64,000 nucleotides of DNA from Stenotrophomonas tumulicola. Lineage in GTDB: Bacteria; Pseudomonadota; Gammaproteobacteria; Xanthomonadales; Xanthomonadaceae. The stretch is taken from NCBI RefSeq assembly GCF_014117215.1, contig NZ_JACGXS010000008.1:1-64000 (forward strand). The letters run 5' to 3'. Shown piece after piece: positions 35,580 through 44,771 of this stretch. The stretch's first letter is position 1, and every line of letters starts with the position of its first letter. Position numbers and translations under genes: made by a program. The notes under the pieces were generated by a model, which made no database searches, had not been told where the DNA came from, and saw only the letters and a program-made list of their open reading frames with translations.

Positions 35580-36566
35580 TCAGCACTTTTCCTTGCGGCC
35601 CATCAGCCGGCCCATGCGCGAAGGTTCCTCGCACGCAGGCATCGGCGGCGGTGCCAGTGCGGCGGCGCGCGCGCGCTGGATCTGTTCGATCTTCGCGCGG
35701 ATCTGCGGCATGGCCGCCATCGCGGCTTTCTCGCCTTCCAGGATGGCCTTGCCGCGCTGGCTGAAATCGGACGCGCCGATGTCCAGCACCCTGGGCCGGA
35801 TGACGATGTCGGCACGTGCCAGCTCCTGCTCGCCCAGGCGCTGGCCCATGATCGCGATGGACTGGTTGACGATGCCGAGCATGCCGGTCGGCATCGTGCC
35901 GCTGGCCTTGTTGGAGATGTCCACGGCGATCACGAACTCGGCGCCAAGCTGGCGTGCGGCGTCCACTGGCACGGGGCTGACCACGCCGCCATCGACATAG
36001 TTGTGCTTGCCGATCTTCACCGGCTCGAACACGCCGGGGATGCTGCTGGATGCACGGACGGCCTGGCCCACGTTGCCCCGTACGAACACTGCGCGTTCGC
36101 CGGTTTCCAGCTGGGTGGCGACGGCGGCGAAGGGCTTCTGCAGTTTTTCCGCCGGCTTGTTGCCGACCTGCTGGTTGACGTAGTCCTGCAGCTTCTGGCC
36201 CTGCACCAGGCCGCCGGAGAACAGCCGCACGTCGCGGATGCTGGCCTGGTCCAGCGCTACCGCCTTGGCCTGCATCTCGAAGGCGTCCATGCCACTGGCA
36301 TACAGCGCGCCGACCACGCTTCCGGCGCTGGTGCCGGACACCACCACGGGCTCGAAGCCGTTGGCTTCCAGCATCTTGATCACGCCGATATGCGCGAAGC
36401 CCTTGGCCGCGCCACCACCCAGGGCGACGCCGATCTTCACCGGCTTGGCGGCCTGCACGGCGGTCGTGGGCGCAGGCGGGGCGGGGCGGGTGTTTCCACC
36501 GCCGCAGGCGGCCAGCAGGCCGAGCAGGGCAATGGACAGCATCACACGGGCACGGGACTGGCGCAT
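35580..36566 (-). CDS. Patatin-like phospholipase, lipoprotein
   Basis: 328 residues. A lipoprotein signal (SIALLGLLAACGGG) places it in the membrane. The patatin domain has the oxyanion loop GVALGGGAAKGFAHIGV, the nucleophile GTSAGSVVGAL and the catalytic Asp in NYVDGGVVSPVP, the Ser-Asp dyad of RssA/patatin-type acyl hydrolases. It would release fatty acids from phospholipids. The start at 36566 opens the lipoprotein signal; an ATG 26 codons upstream gives a poor N terminus. The C-terminal cysteines (PACEEPSRMGRLMGRKEKC) are a species-level feature. Confidence 0.9.
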   Translation of the reverse strand: MRQSRARVMLSIALLGLLAACGGGNTRPAPPAPTTAVQAAKPVKIGVALGGGAAKGFAHIGVIKMLEANGFEPVVVSGTSAGSVVGALYASGMDAFEMQAKAVALDQASIRDVRLFSGGLVQGQKLQDYVNQQVGNKPAEKLQKPFAAVATQLETGERAVFVRGNVGQAVRASSSIPGVFEPVKIGKHNYVDGGVVSPVPVDAARQLGAEFVIAVDISNKASGTMPTGMLGIVNQSIAIMGQRLGEQELARADIVIRPRVLDIGASDFSQRGKAILEGEKAAMAAMPQIRAKIEQIQRARAAALAPPPMPACEEPSRMGRLMGRKEKC

Positions 36567-36703
36567 CGGCAGGCGATCACAGCGGGAAAGGGCGCCAGCA
36601 TAGCGAAGGCATGGCGGGCCGGGCAGGGTGGGGCCCGCGCCCATTCAGGCGCGCGCCGGCCGGGGCATCTTCTTTCCGCCGTGGCCGTGCTTGCCGCTGC
36701 GCT

Positions 36704-36726
36704 CGCCGGGCATGGCCCGGCGCTGC
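36704..36726. repeat. Degenerate SMAG-like palindrome
   Basis: CGCCGGGCATGGCCCGGCGC-TGC, a SMAG core whose GTAG end has changed to GCAG. It lies 10 bases after the stop of the AIM24 gene on the opposite strand and may act as its terminator. Confidence 0.5.
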
Positions 36727-36735
36727 CCGGAGGGG

Positions 36736-37761
36736 TCAGAAGCGGTTGTCGCCGTCCAGGATGCGTCCGATGCCACCCAGCATCGAACCTTCACCGCGGC
36801 TCTGGCCACCGCCCTGCGGTGCGGCCATCCACATGCGCCCGGCCAGCCGCGAGAAGGGCAGCGATTGCAGCCAGACCTTGCCCGGGCCGGTCAACGTCGC
36901 CAGGAACACGCCCTCGCCACCGAACACCATGCTCTTGATCCCGGCCACCCGGCGCACGTCCATGTCCACGCTGGCGTGGTACGCCACCACGCAGCCGGTA
37001 TCGACGTCGATGCGCTCCCCGGCCGCCAGCTCACGCTCCACCACGCAGCCGCCGGCATGGATGAAGACCCAGCCGTCGCCTTCCAGCTTCTGCATGATGA
37101 AGCCTTCGCCGCCGAACAGGCCGGTCATGATCTTGCGCTGGAACTGCACGCCGATCTGCACGCCGCGTGCACCGGCCAGGAAGCTGTCCTTCTGGCAGAT
37201 CAGCCGGCCACCGTGCTCATCCAGCTTCATCGGCAGCACGGTGCCGGGGTAGGGCGCAGCGAAGGCGACCTTCGCCTTGCCGTGGCCAGTGTGCGTATAC
37301 AGCGTGGCAAACAGGCTTTCCCCGGTCAGCACGCGCTTTCCGGCGGCCATCACCTTGTCCATGAAGCCGCCGCCCTGGCCACTGTGCGATCCATCGCCGA
37401 ACACCGTATCCATCTGCACGGCCGCGTCCTTGAACATCAGCGATCCCGCCTCGGCAATGGCGCTCTCACCGGGGTCCAGTTCGATTTCGACGAACTGCAT
37501 CTCGTGGCCAACGATGCGGAAATCGATGTCGTCGGCGCGCTGGCCGCGGGGAGCATTGCCAGGCACCGGTGGCGGCATGCTGGTCATGCCGGGCACCTCG
37601 CCGCGCAGTTCCGGCACATCGCTGATCGCCATCCAGCCGCTCATGCCCTGGCACCACGCCAGTGCATGTGGATTGGCCTGCGCATGGCGGCGGGCAGCCT
37701 GGTCGTCGAACGGCCCGACCCGGTCAGCCTGGCCGGGAACATGGAAGTACCACTGGTTCAT
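36736..37761 (-). CDS. GYF-like domain plus AIM24/TIGR00266 family protein
   Basis: 341 residues. The first 60 (WYFHVPGQADRVGPFDDQAA, ALAWCQGMSGWMAI) form a GYF_2-type domain. Residues about 85-330 are the AIM24/TIGR00266 beta-helix-like domain: GESAIAEAGSLMFKD, GLFGGEGFIMQKLEGDGWVF, AGGCVVERELAAGE and GIKSMVFGGEGVFLATLTGPG. Its role is unknown; relatives in yeast affect mitochondrial membrane organisation, and the bacterial function is not established. The start (MNQWYF) at 37761 matches the domain edge. It stands alone, divergent from the TBDR at 37920. Confidence 0.87.
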   Translation of the reverse strand: MNQWYFHVPGQADRVGPFDDQAARRHAQANPHALAWCQGMSGWMAISDVPELRGEVPGMTSMPPPVPGNAPRGQRADDIDFRIVGHEMQFVEIELDPGESAIAEAGSLMFKDAAVQMDTVFGDGSHSGQGGGFMDKVMAAGKRVLTGESLFATLYTHTGHGKAKVAFAAPYPGTVLPMKLDEHGGRLICQKDSFLAGARGVQIGVQFQRKIMTGLFGGEGFIMQKLEGDGWVFIHAGGCVVERELAAGERIDVDTGCVVAYHASVDMDVRRVAGIKSMVFGGEGVFLATLTGPGKVWLQSLPFSRLAGRMWMAAPQGGGQSRGEGSMLGGIGRILDGDNRF

Positions 37762-37919
37762 CGTCGCGGTTCCACTGGGTGCGGGAACCGGGAGTCTAGC
37801 GGTAGATTTCCGCGGCCGGACAGGGGCCATGAATGGGGGGCATTTGCGGCAAGCGTGTTGTATTGCAACAATTATCTGGTAGCGCCGTTCCACCACCCCT
37901 CCCAACACAGCCTACCGCC

Positions 37920-40187
37920 ATGTCTCCGAACCGCACTGTCCACGACCGCCGACCGGTCGTGCGTCCGCTCGTTGTTGCTCTCTCCGCCCTGCTGCCGTTG
38001 GCGGCAGCCGCCCAGGAAGCCCCGGCCACCAAGGATCCGGTCGCCCTCGACGCCCTGCAGGTGACCGCGCAGCGCCGGGTCGAAAACGCCAAGGACGTGC
38101 CGGTGGCGATCACCGCCATCCAGGGGGAAAAGCTCGACGTGCTCGGCTCGGCTGGCGACGACATCCGTTTCCTCGCCGCGCGCGTGCCCAGCCTCAACAT
38201 CGAATCGTCCTACGGTCGTGCCTTCCCGCGTTTCTATATCCGCGGCCTGGGCAACACCGACTTCGATCTCAATGCCTCGCAGCCGGTGTCGCTGGTGTAT
38301 GACGACGTGGTGCAGGAAAGCCCTCTGCTGAAGGGCTTCCCGCTGTTCGACCTGGCTGGCGTGGAAGTGCTGCGTGGCCCGCAGGGCACGCTGTTCGGCC
38401 GCAATACCCCGGCCGGCGTGGTCAAGTTCGATTCGGCCCGCCCGTCGCAGGACGCAGACGGATACGTCAAGGTTGCCTATGGCAGCTACGACACCTGGAA
38501 CGTGCAGGGCGCCTATGGCGGACCACTGACCAGCCGCTGGTCGGCCCGCGTATCGGCGCTGTACCAGCGTCGCGATGACTGGGTCACCAACACCCGTGCC
38601 AACGCCCCGGCGCAGGGCTTCGAAGGCTATGACGAAGGTGCCGCGCGCGTGCAGTTCCTGTACGAAGGCGATGACTTCGAAGCGCTGTTCAACCTGCACA
38701 AGCGCAAGCTCAACGGCACCGCGCGCCTGTTCCGCGCCAACATCATCCAGCCGGGCACCAACAAGCTGGTGGAGAACTTCGACCGCGACGAGGTGGCGAC
38801 CGACGGGCAGAACTTCTCCGATCTGGAAACCTGGGGCGGCAGCGCACGCCTGCAATGGAACCTCGGCTCGGTGACCCTGCACTCGATCACCGGTTACGAG
38901 ACGGCCGAATCGCTCAACCACGGCGACATCGATGGCGGCTACGGCGCCAGCTTCCTGGGCGCAGGCAACTATGGCCCGGGCTTCATCCCGTTCCCGTCCG
39001 AATCGGCCGATGGGCTGCCGCACCACCGCCAGTGGACGCAGGAATTCCGCGTGGAGTCCAATGAGTGGGGCCGCTTCGACTGGCAGGCCGGCGTGTTCTA
39101 CTTCGATGAAGACGTCACCATCGACAGCTTCAACTACGATTCGCTGACCCCAGGCAACCCGCAGACCGGCCACGCGGTGCAGCAGCAGCGCAACAAGGCG
39201 TGGGCTGCCTTCGCCTCGGGCGATTTCGACGTCACCGACAAGTTCAAGCTGCGTGCCGGCGTGCGCTACACCCAGGACAAGAAGGATTTCACCGCCAGCG
39301 TGCTGCAGGCCGTCGATGGCGGCACCCCGGTCAGCGGCCCGTACGTGGCCAACACCGATGTCGACGATGTCAGCTGGGACCTGAGCGGTGTCTACCAGCT
39401 CACCGACAACATCAATGCCTACGCGCGGGTGGCCAAGGGCTTCCGCGCTCCGTCCATCCAGGGCCGACTCGCCTTTGGTGGCGTCACCCAGGCTGACTCG
39501 GAAAAGGTGATCTCGTATGAAGCCGGCATCAAGGCGGACCTGTTCGATCGACGCGCCCGCCTGGGCTTCAGCGTATTCCGCTACAACGTGGACGGCCAGC
39601 AGCTGATCGCAGTGGGCGGCAGCAACAACACCGCCACCCTGCTCAACGCGGACAAGACCATCGGCCAGGGCGCGGAACTCGATTTCGAGGCCTACCTGAC
39701 CGACAACGTGCTGTTGACGCTGGGCAGCAGTTACAACGACACCGAGATCAAGGACAGCGACCTGGCGGTGGCGATCTGTGGTGGCGGTTGCACCATCACC
39801 GATCCGACCACGGTCATCGACGGCGCCACCTATGCGCTGGTCAACGGCAATTCGCTGCCGCAGGCGCCGAAGTGGATCCACAACCTGACCCTGCGCGCCG
39901 GGTTCCCGGTGAACGATTCCAGCGAGTTCTACGTGTACACCGACTGGGCGTACAAGAGCGCGGTGAACTTCTTCCTGTACGAGTCGCCGGAGTTCCGCAG
40001 CCGCAGCTCGCTGGAAGGTGGCCTGCGCCTGGGCTACAACTGGGACTATGGCCAGTACGACGTGGCGGTGTTCGGTCGCAACCTGACCGACCAGGTACGC
40101 GTGGTCGGTGCGATCGACTTCAACAACCTGACCGGCTTCCTCAACGAGCCGCGTACGTTCGGCGTCGAGTTCACCGCCAAGTTCTAG
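37920..40187 (+). CDS. TonB-dependent receptor
   Basis: 755-residue outer-membrane receptor with signal peptide (RPLVVALSALLPLAAAAQE), plug containing LDALQVTAQRRVENAKDVP and FDLAGVEVLRGPQGTLFGRN, and a barrel ending GVEFTAKF. It belongs to a different branch from the three receptors in the first 17 kb (classic 'VLRGPQGTLFGRN' type, shorter), so the ligand may be a sterol-like, siderophore or other small molecule; nothing nearby tells. No Shine-Dalgarno is visible before the ATG at 37920. A strong terminator follows. Confidence 0.92.
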   Translation: MSPNRTVHDRRPVVRPLVVALSALLPLAAAAQEAPATKDPVALDALQVTAQRRVENAKDVPVAITAIQGEKLDVLGSAGDDIRFLAARVPSLNIESSYGRAFPRFYIRGLGNTDFDLNASQPVSLVYDDVVQESPLLKGFPLFDLAGVEVLRGPQGTLFGRNTPAGVVKFDSARPSQDADGYVKVAYGSYDTWNVQGAYGGPLTSRWSARVSALYQRRDDWVTNTRANAPAQGFEGYDEGAARVQFLYEGDDFEALFNLHKRKLNGTARLFRANIIQPGTNKLVENFDRDEVATDGQNFSDLETWGGSARLQWNLGSVTLHSITGYETAESLNHGDIDGGYGASFLGAGNYGPGFIPFPSESADGLPHHRQWTQEFRVESNEWGRFDWQAGVFYFDEDVTIDSFNYDSLTPGNPQTGHAVQQQRNKAWAAFASGDFDVTDKFKLRAGVRYTQDKKDFTASVLQAVDGGTPVSGPYVANTDVDDVSWDLSGVYQLTDNINAYARVAKGFRAPSIQGRLAFGGVTQADSEKVISYEAGIKADLFDRRARLGFSVFRYNVDGQQLIAVGGSNNTATLLNADKTIGQGAELDFEAYLTDNVLLTLGSSYNDTEIKDSDLAVAICGGGCTITDPTTVIDGATYALVNGNSLPQAPKWIHNLTLRAGFPVNDSSEFYVYTDWAYKSAVNFFLYESPEFRSRSSLEGGLRLGYNWDYGQYDVAVFGRNLTDQVRVVGAIDFNNLTGFLNEPRTFGVEFTAKF

Positions 40188-40196
40188 GTTCCACGG

Positions 40197-40224
40197 GGAA
40201 GGCGCGGTGCAATCCGCGCCTTCC
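40197..40224 (+). terminator. Rho-independent-like terminator after the TBDR
   Basis: GGAAGGCGCGG-N6-CCGCGCCTTCC, a perfect 11-bp stem about 10 bases after the stop. It lacks a long T run but is symmetrical, and the convergent acid phosphatase gene ends at 40270. Confidence 0.65.
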
Positions 40225-40269
40225 TGGCGGCCATGCGGCCGCGCCATGCCCGGCGCCGGCCGCCAGCTG

Positions 40270-41109
40270 TTACAGCGCGCTGCCCGGCCGTACCTTCAAT
40301 ACCGATTCTTCGGCCGCGCAGTCGCGGCTGGAATGCATGCCGGCTGCGCGCGCGGCGGCAATCTCCTTGCGTGCCGCTGCCAGGTCGCGCTGGAAGCCTG
40401 CGTTGTCGTGCAGGCGCGCTACTGCCGCAGCGCCCATGAAACGTCCCTCCAGGATGTCGCTCTGCCAGTGCACGTTGCACACCAGCCGGCTTTCGCCGTA
40501 GTTGCGTCCACGTGCCTGGATCGCATCGGCACGCCCAGGCGCGATCTCGGACAGGATCAACGCCCATGCCCAGCCAATGGAGGTGTGTCCGGAGGGATAG
40601 GAACCATTCCCGCGCAACCCGGCCTCGTCGTCGGGGCTGCAGGTCGGTTCGCCGTTGACCATGAACGGGCGCGGGCGCTGGTAATGCTTCTTCGCCGCGC
40701 GGGTGGCCGCGCTGGCGTCGATGCGGCTGCGTTCCAGCAGCCGGTACAACGCCGGCGTGCGCTGCGCATCCACGTCCATGTCGATTGCGCAGCTGAACTG
40801 GCCGGCCCCTTCGGGGAAACCGAGTTCCGCATCACGCGTGGCCTGGGCAAAGCGCGGCGTGCCGCGCAGCGCGCGCGCTTCGCGGCTGACCTGCTCGTCC
40901 AGTGCGAAGCCGGCCGATCCGGCGGCCGGCGGTGCGGGCACCAGGTCCAGGCTGGCGGGAACCGCGTCGTCGGCCAGGTAGCCGGTGGCACGCGTGGTGG
41001 CGTTGGCTTCGACCGCGGCAGGCCGGGTCGCTGGCACCGCACAGGCGGCCAGCAGCACTGACAGGGGCACGTACAACAACGGGCGCGGGATGCGCAGGGC
41101 CTGGGACAT
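40270..41109 (-). CDS. Class A nonspecific acid phosphatase (PAP2 family)
   Basis: 279 residues with a lipoprotein-like signal (LYVPLSVLLAACAVPA). The three PAP2/vanadium-haloperoxidase motifs are present: KKHYQRPRPF, GSYPSGHTSIGW with the catalytic His, and SRLVCNVHWQSDILEGR. It dephosphorylates diverse organic phosphates in the periplasm or outer envelope. The start at 41109 opens the lipoprotein signal; upstream in-frame ATGs are unlikely. It is convergent with the TBDR and separated by a hairpin. Confidence 0.92.
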   Translation of the reverse strand: MSQALRIPRPLLYVPLSVLLAACAVPATRPAAVEANATTRATGYLADDAVPASLDLVPAPPAAGSAGFALDEQVSREARALRGTPRFAQATRDAELGFPEGAGQFSCAIDMDVDAQRTPALYRLLERSRIDASAATRAAKKHYQRPRPFMVNGEPTCSPDDEAGLRGNGSYPSGHTSIGWAWALILSEIAPGRADAIQARGRNYGESRLVCNVHWQSDILEGRFMGAAAVARLHDNAGFQRDLAAARKEIAAARAAGMHSSRDCAAEESVLKVRPGSAL

Positions 41110-41220
41110 CGCGGGGTTCACCGACGGGAAAGGAGGCCCATGATCGCAGCCGGCGCAGGTCGATGCAGCGCGTGCCGGCGATGCAGCCAGATCCGGCATG
41201 GTCAGCGCGCGGCAGTCCCG

Positions 41221-42069
41221 TCACCCCACGCTGGCGGTCAACCGTCCTTCGCGCTCGACCAGTTGGATCTGCCCGCCAAAGGCCTCCGAAAGCGGCCCAT
41301 CGCGCAGCAGTTCGTGCCGCGACCCGTCGGCCAGCACGCGGCCATCGCGCAGCAGCACCACCCGTTCGATTTCTGGAATGATTTCCTCCACGTGGTGGGT
41401 CACCAGCACCAGGGTGATGCCCTGCCGTGCCAGTGACTGCATCGTGTCGACCAGTTGCTGCCGGGCAACCAGGTCCAGGCCGGTGGAGGGCTCGTCCAGC
41501 AACAGCGCCTGCGGCTGGTTGACCAGCGCACGGGCGATCAGCACGCGGCGGGTCTCTCCGGCAGACAGTTCGGCATAGGCACGCCCATGCAATGCCGATG
41601 CACCGGTCATGGCCAGGGTCTGCGTGGCGCGTGCGCGCATTTCCGCGCTGATCTCGCGAAAGCCCGGCAGGGCATAGCTGGCGAAGAAGCCGGTCAGTAC
41701 GGCCTGCTCCACCGTCAGCCCGGGCATGTCGGCGAGGTTGCTGCTGAGGTCGCCGGTGACGATGCCCAGCTGCGAGCGCAGCCGGTCGACCTGCCAGCGG
41801 GCCTGGCCCAGCACTTTCACCGGCACCCGGCCATCGCCCAGCGCCAACGGATACAGTTCGCGCGTGATCAGCTTGATGAAGGTGGACTTGCCGCAGCCGT
41901 TCGGGCCCAGCAACGCGGTGTGCTGGCCCTGCGCGATCCGCAGGCTCAGCGCGTGCAGGACCTTCACCTGGCCGCGCAGCACGGTGGCGCCATCCAGTTC
42001 GATCAGTGCGGGCAGGCCCGCGGGAAGGACGGCAGGGGACGCAGTGGCAATGGCATTCAGGCTGGACAA
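41221..42069 (-). CDS. ABC transporter ATP-binding protein, single-domain
   Basis: 282 residues with Walker A GPNGCGKST, Q-loop region, signature LSAGETRRVLIARAL, Walker B ALLLDEPSTGLD and switch His in VTHHVEE. It is a soluble ABC ATPase resembling the ModF/PhoT-like 'ATPase for iron or molybdenum' group; no membrane permease is adjacent, so its partner is unknown. No ATG lies near the domain; TTG at 42069 is the best start, with GGGAA 7 bases upstream. A much longer open frame to 42744 overlaps the desaturase gene on the opposite strand and is a shadow. Confidence 0.85.
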   Translation of the reverse strand: MSSLNAIATASPAVLPAGLPALIELDGATVLRGQVKVLHALSLRIAQGQHTALLGPNGCGKSTFIKLITRELYPLALGDGRVPVKVLGQARWQVDRLRSQLGIVTGDLSSNLADMPGLTVEQAVLTGFFASYALPGFREISAEMRARATQTLAMTGASALHGRAYAELSAGETRRVLIARALVNQPQALLLDEPSTGLDLVARQQLVDTMQSLARQGITLVLVTHHVEEIIPEIERVVLLRDGRVLADGSRHELLRDGPLSEAFGGQIQLVEREGRLTASVG

Positions 42070-42192
42070 CGCAGGTTCCCGACGGGTTGGACGGATCGAT
42101 ACGGCGGCGCAGGGGTGCAGTTTGCAACGCAGGGGGCCATCATGTCTTCCACCCCCTGCGTCCGCTGACCGCACGACGGTCTGGAGCCTGCC

Positions 42193-43395
42193 ATGCACGA
42201 CACCCTCATCGACCTCCTGACGGGCGGCATCACCGGTATCGGCTGGTGGCAATGGGCGCTCGTGCTGCTGGCCGCCACCCAGCTGACCATCTTCTCGGTC
42301 ACCCTGTACCTGCATCGCAGCCAGGCGCACCGGGGCGTGGACTTCCATCCGGTGCTGGCCCACTTCTTCCGTTTCTGGACGTGGCTGACCACCTCGATGA
42401 TCACCCGCGAATGGGTGGCGATCCACCGCAAGCACCACGCCAAGGTGGAAACCGACGAAGACCCGCATAGTCCGGTCAGCAAGGGAATCGGCACGGTGTT
42501 CTGGCGCGGCGTGGAGCTGTACCGGCAGGCGCGCGCGGAGCGGGCCGACATCGAGCAGTACGGCCGTGGTACGCCGGAAGACTGGATCGAACGCCACCTC
42601 TATACGCCGCATGCGAACCTGGGCCCGGTGCTGCTGCTGGCGGTCAACACGGTATTGTTCGGGCTGCCCGGCGTGGCCCTGTGGGCGATCCAGATGGCAT
42701 GGATTCCGTTCTGGGCGGCCGGGGTGGTCAACGGGCTGGGCCACTGGTGGGGCTACCGCAACTTCGAATCATCCGATACCTCCACCAACCTGACGCCATG
42801 GGCGTTCTGGATCGGTGGCGAGGAACTGCACAACAACCATCATGCTTTCCCGAGCTCGGCGCGATTCTCGATGCGGCGCTGGGAGTTCGACATCGGCTGG
42901 AACGCGATCCGCCTGCTGCAGGCGCTGCGGTTGGCCAAAGTGCTGCGGGTGGCGCCGGCCATGGACATCCGTCCGAACATCGCCGTACCGGATGCGGAGA
43001 CCCTGAAGGCACTGCTGTCGCATCGCTTCCAGGCCATGACCGACTTCCAGCGCAACGTGTTCATGCCGGCGCTGCGGGAAGAAGCCGCACAGGCCGGGGC
43101 GCGCCTGCGCACGCTGCTGCCGCGTCGCCTGCGCCGGGGCCTGGTCAACGACGGCCGCTGGCTCAAGCCCGCCTGCCGCGCGCAGCTGGGCAGCTGGATC
43201 GACCAGCGTCCGAGGATCCGGGTGCTGGTGGAGTACCGGGCGCGGCTGGCAGCCGTGCTGGAAGCGCGCGGACAGGATGCCGGCGAGCGCCTGCGCCAGT
43301 TGCAGGCGTGGTGCCATGAAGCGGAGGCCAGTGGCATTGCGGTGCTGCAGGCATATGCGGCACGGTTGAAAGGGTATCGGCTGGTGGCGCAGTGA
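42193..43395 (+). CDS. Membrane fatty acid desaturase (delta-9 type)
   Basis: 400-residue integral membrane di-iron enzyme introducing a double bond into acyl chains. The three histidine boxes are HRSQAH (residues 41-46), HRKHH (77-81) and HNNHH (217-221), with hydrophobic segments near 20-40, 55-72, 145-160 and 165-190. A long, Arg-rich C-terminal extension (about 290-400) lies beyond the usual domain. Its stop overlaps by four bases (GTGA) the start of an EF-hand protein, so both are translated together. Likely role: membrane fluidity control. Confidence 0.93.
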   Translation: MHDTLIDLLTGGITGIGWWQWALVLLAATQLTIFSVTLYLHRSQAHRGVDFHPVLAHFFRFWTWLTTSMITREWVAIHRKHHAKVETDEDPHSPVSKGIGTVFWRGVELYRQARAERADIEQYGRGTPEDWIERHLYTPHANLGPVLLLAVNTVLFGLPGVALWAIQMAWIPFWAAGVVNGLGHWWGYRNFESSDTSTNLTPWAFWIGGEELHNNHHAFPSSARFSMRRWEFDIGWNAIRLLQALRLAKVLRVAPAMDIRPNIAVPDAETLKALLSHRFQAMTDFQRNVFMPALREEAAQAGARLRTLLPRRLRRGLVNDGRWLKPACRAQLGSWIDQRPRIRVLVEYRARLAAVLEARGQDAGERLRQLQAWCHEAEASGIAVLQAYAARLKGYRLVAQ

Positions 43396-43724
43396 ATCGA
43401 TGTGGCGCAGCGGCGGGGTTGCTGCTGCTGGCCGTGGTTGCACGGGCACAGGTCAGCGATACCGCAGGTTACCTGCAGCGCATGGATGCCGACGGCGATG
43501 GGCGCGTCAGCGGGCAGGAGTACGTGCAATGGATGCTGTACGCCTTTGACCGCATGGATGCCGATGGAGACGGCGTGCTGGGCAGCCACGAACTGCCCGG
43601 TGGCAAGGGCCCGCCGATCAGTCGCGAACAGCAGCGCCAGACCTTGATCCAGCGTTTCCACAAGCAGGATGCCAATGGCGATGGTTACCTGGATGCGCGC
43701 GAGCTGGCGGCACCCCCGCGTTAG
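43392..43724 (+). CDS. Small exported EF-hand (calcium-binding) protein
   Basis: 110 residues with a signal peptide (AAAGLLLLAVVARAQ). Three EF-hand loops are clear: DADGDGRVSGQE, DADGDGVLGSHE and DANGDGYLDARE, each with Asp/Asn at positions 1, 3 and 5 and Glu at 12. It begins with GTG inside the desaturase stop (GTGA overlap), so it is coupled to it. Function is unknown; secreted calmodulin-like proteins of this size in Xanthomonadaceae are not well described. A SMAG repeat starts at its stop codon. Confidence 0.85.
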   Translation: MNRCGAAAGLLLLAVVARAQVSDTAGYLQRMDADGDGRVSGQEYVQWMLYAFDRMDADGDGVLGSHELPGGKGPPISREQQRQTLIQRFHKQDANGDGYLDARELAAPPR

Positions 43725-43746
43725 TAGCGCCGGGCCATGCCCGGCG
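43724..43746 (+). repeat. SMAG (GTAG) palindromic repeat, single
   Basis: GTAGCGCCGGGCCATGCCCG-GCG, whose first G is the last base of the EF-hand gene stop codon TAG. It occupies the gap between this gene and mutM and likely ends the desaturase/EF-hand transcript. Confidence 0.75.
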
Positions 43747-43848
43747 AGCGCAGCGGCAAGCTTGGAAAGCATCATCAACACCAAAAGCTGCAGGCCTGTG
43801 GGTTGGCGCAGCGGGAAGACGTGGCGATCGGCGGCGTAGAATTGCCGC

Positions 43849-44661
43849 ATGCCTGAACTGCCCGAAGTCGAAACCACGCGCCGCGGCCTGGCCCCCCACC
43901 TGCTGCAGCGGGCCATCCATGGCGTGATCCTGCGTCGCAGCGAACTGCGCTGGCCGATCCCGGCCGAAGTGGCGGCGCTGTTGCCAGGGCAGCGCATCAC
44001 GGATGTGCGGCGGCGCGCCAAGTACCTGCTGCTGGATACCGACGCAGGCAGTGCGCTGCTGCACCTGGGCATGTCCGGCAGCCTGCGCGTGTTGCCTGGC
44101 GACACGCCGCTGCGTGCCCATGACCACGTGGACATCAGCCTGGACAACGGGCGCCTGCTGCGCTTCAACGACCCGCGTCGATTCGGCAGCCTGCTCTGGC
44201 AGCCGGCCGGTGAGGTCCACCCGTTGCTGCAGGGCCTGGGGCCGGAACCGCTGGAAGCGGAGTTCAATGGCGACCATCTGTTTGAGCGCAGTCGCGGCCG
44301 CCGGGCGGCAGTGAAGACCTTCCTGATGGATCAGGCCGTGGTGGTCGGGGTGGGCAACATCTATGCGGCCGAAAGCCTGTTCCGCGCCGGCATCAGCCCC
44401 TTGCGCGAGGCCGGCGGGATATCGCGCGAGCGGTATGCGCGGCTGGCGACGGCGGTCAAGGACATCCTGGGCCATGCCATCACGCGTGGCGGCACTACCC
44501 TGCGCGACTTCATCAGCCCGGACGGCGCACCGGGCTATTTCGAGCAGGAGTTGTCGGTCTACGGACGCGACGGCCAGCCCTGCCTGTCCTGTGGACGGGT
44601 GCTCAAGCATGCGCTGATCGGCCAGCGCGCCAGTGTCTGGTGCAGCCACTGCCAGCGTTGA
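43849..44661 (+). CDS. mutM: Formamidopyrimidine-DNA glycosylase
   Basis: 270-residue base-excision repair enzyme removing 8-oxoguanine and formamidopyrimidines. MPELPEVET places the catalytic Pro2 and Glu3 at the N terminus. RRAKYLLL holds the conserved Lys. [15 protein letters not shown] is the helix-two-turn-helix, and the C-terminal zinc finger is [26 protein letters not shown]. Length is typical. It lies alone between a SMAG repeat and opgD. Its final codons form the left arm of a terminator hairpin. Confidence 0.97.
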   Translation: MPELPEVETTRRGLAPHLLQRAIHGVILRRSELRWPIPAEVAALLPGQRITDVRRRAKYLLLDTDAGSALLHLGMSGSLRVLPGDTPLRAHDHVDISLDNGRLLRFNDPRRFGSLLWQPAGEVHPLLQGLGPEPLEAEFNGDHLFERSRGRRAAVKTFLMDQAVVVGVGNIYAAESLFRAGISPLREAGGISRERYARLATAVKDILGHAITRGGTTLRDFISPDGAPGYFEQELSVYGRDGQPCLSCGRVLKHALIGQRASVWCSHCQR

Positions 44662-44677
44662 GCGGGAAACGCTGGCA
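44650..44677 (+). terminator. Hairpin spanning the mutM stop codon
   Basis: TGCCAGCGTT-N8-AACGCTGGCA, a 10-bp perfect stem whose left arm includes the last two sense codons (CAG CGT) and the T of the TGA stop of mutM. No U run follows. Confidence 0.6.
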
Positions 44678-44771
44678 CCGGTGGAGCAACTGAATGGCCA
44701 TCACCGGCCACTGCCAACAATTAACGAATCTGTTTGCATAATGGCCGATCTTCAACGTCTGGCTGCCTCGA

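Noticed and set aside
37876-37890. GGTAGCGCCG upstream of the receptor at 37920, like a SMAG start
   Set aside because: The following bases do not form the palindrome, so it is a chance match or a decayed end.
37872-40247. A 791-codon minus-strand frame opposite the receptor at 37920
   Set aside because: Shadow frame with His/Arg/Val-rich translation and no start signal; the plus strand encodes a clear receptor.
42067-42744. Long upstream extension of the ABC ATPase to 42744
   Set aside because: It would overlap the desaturase gene, and the added residues show no conserved pattern; TTG at 42069 suffices.
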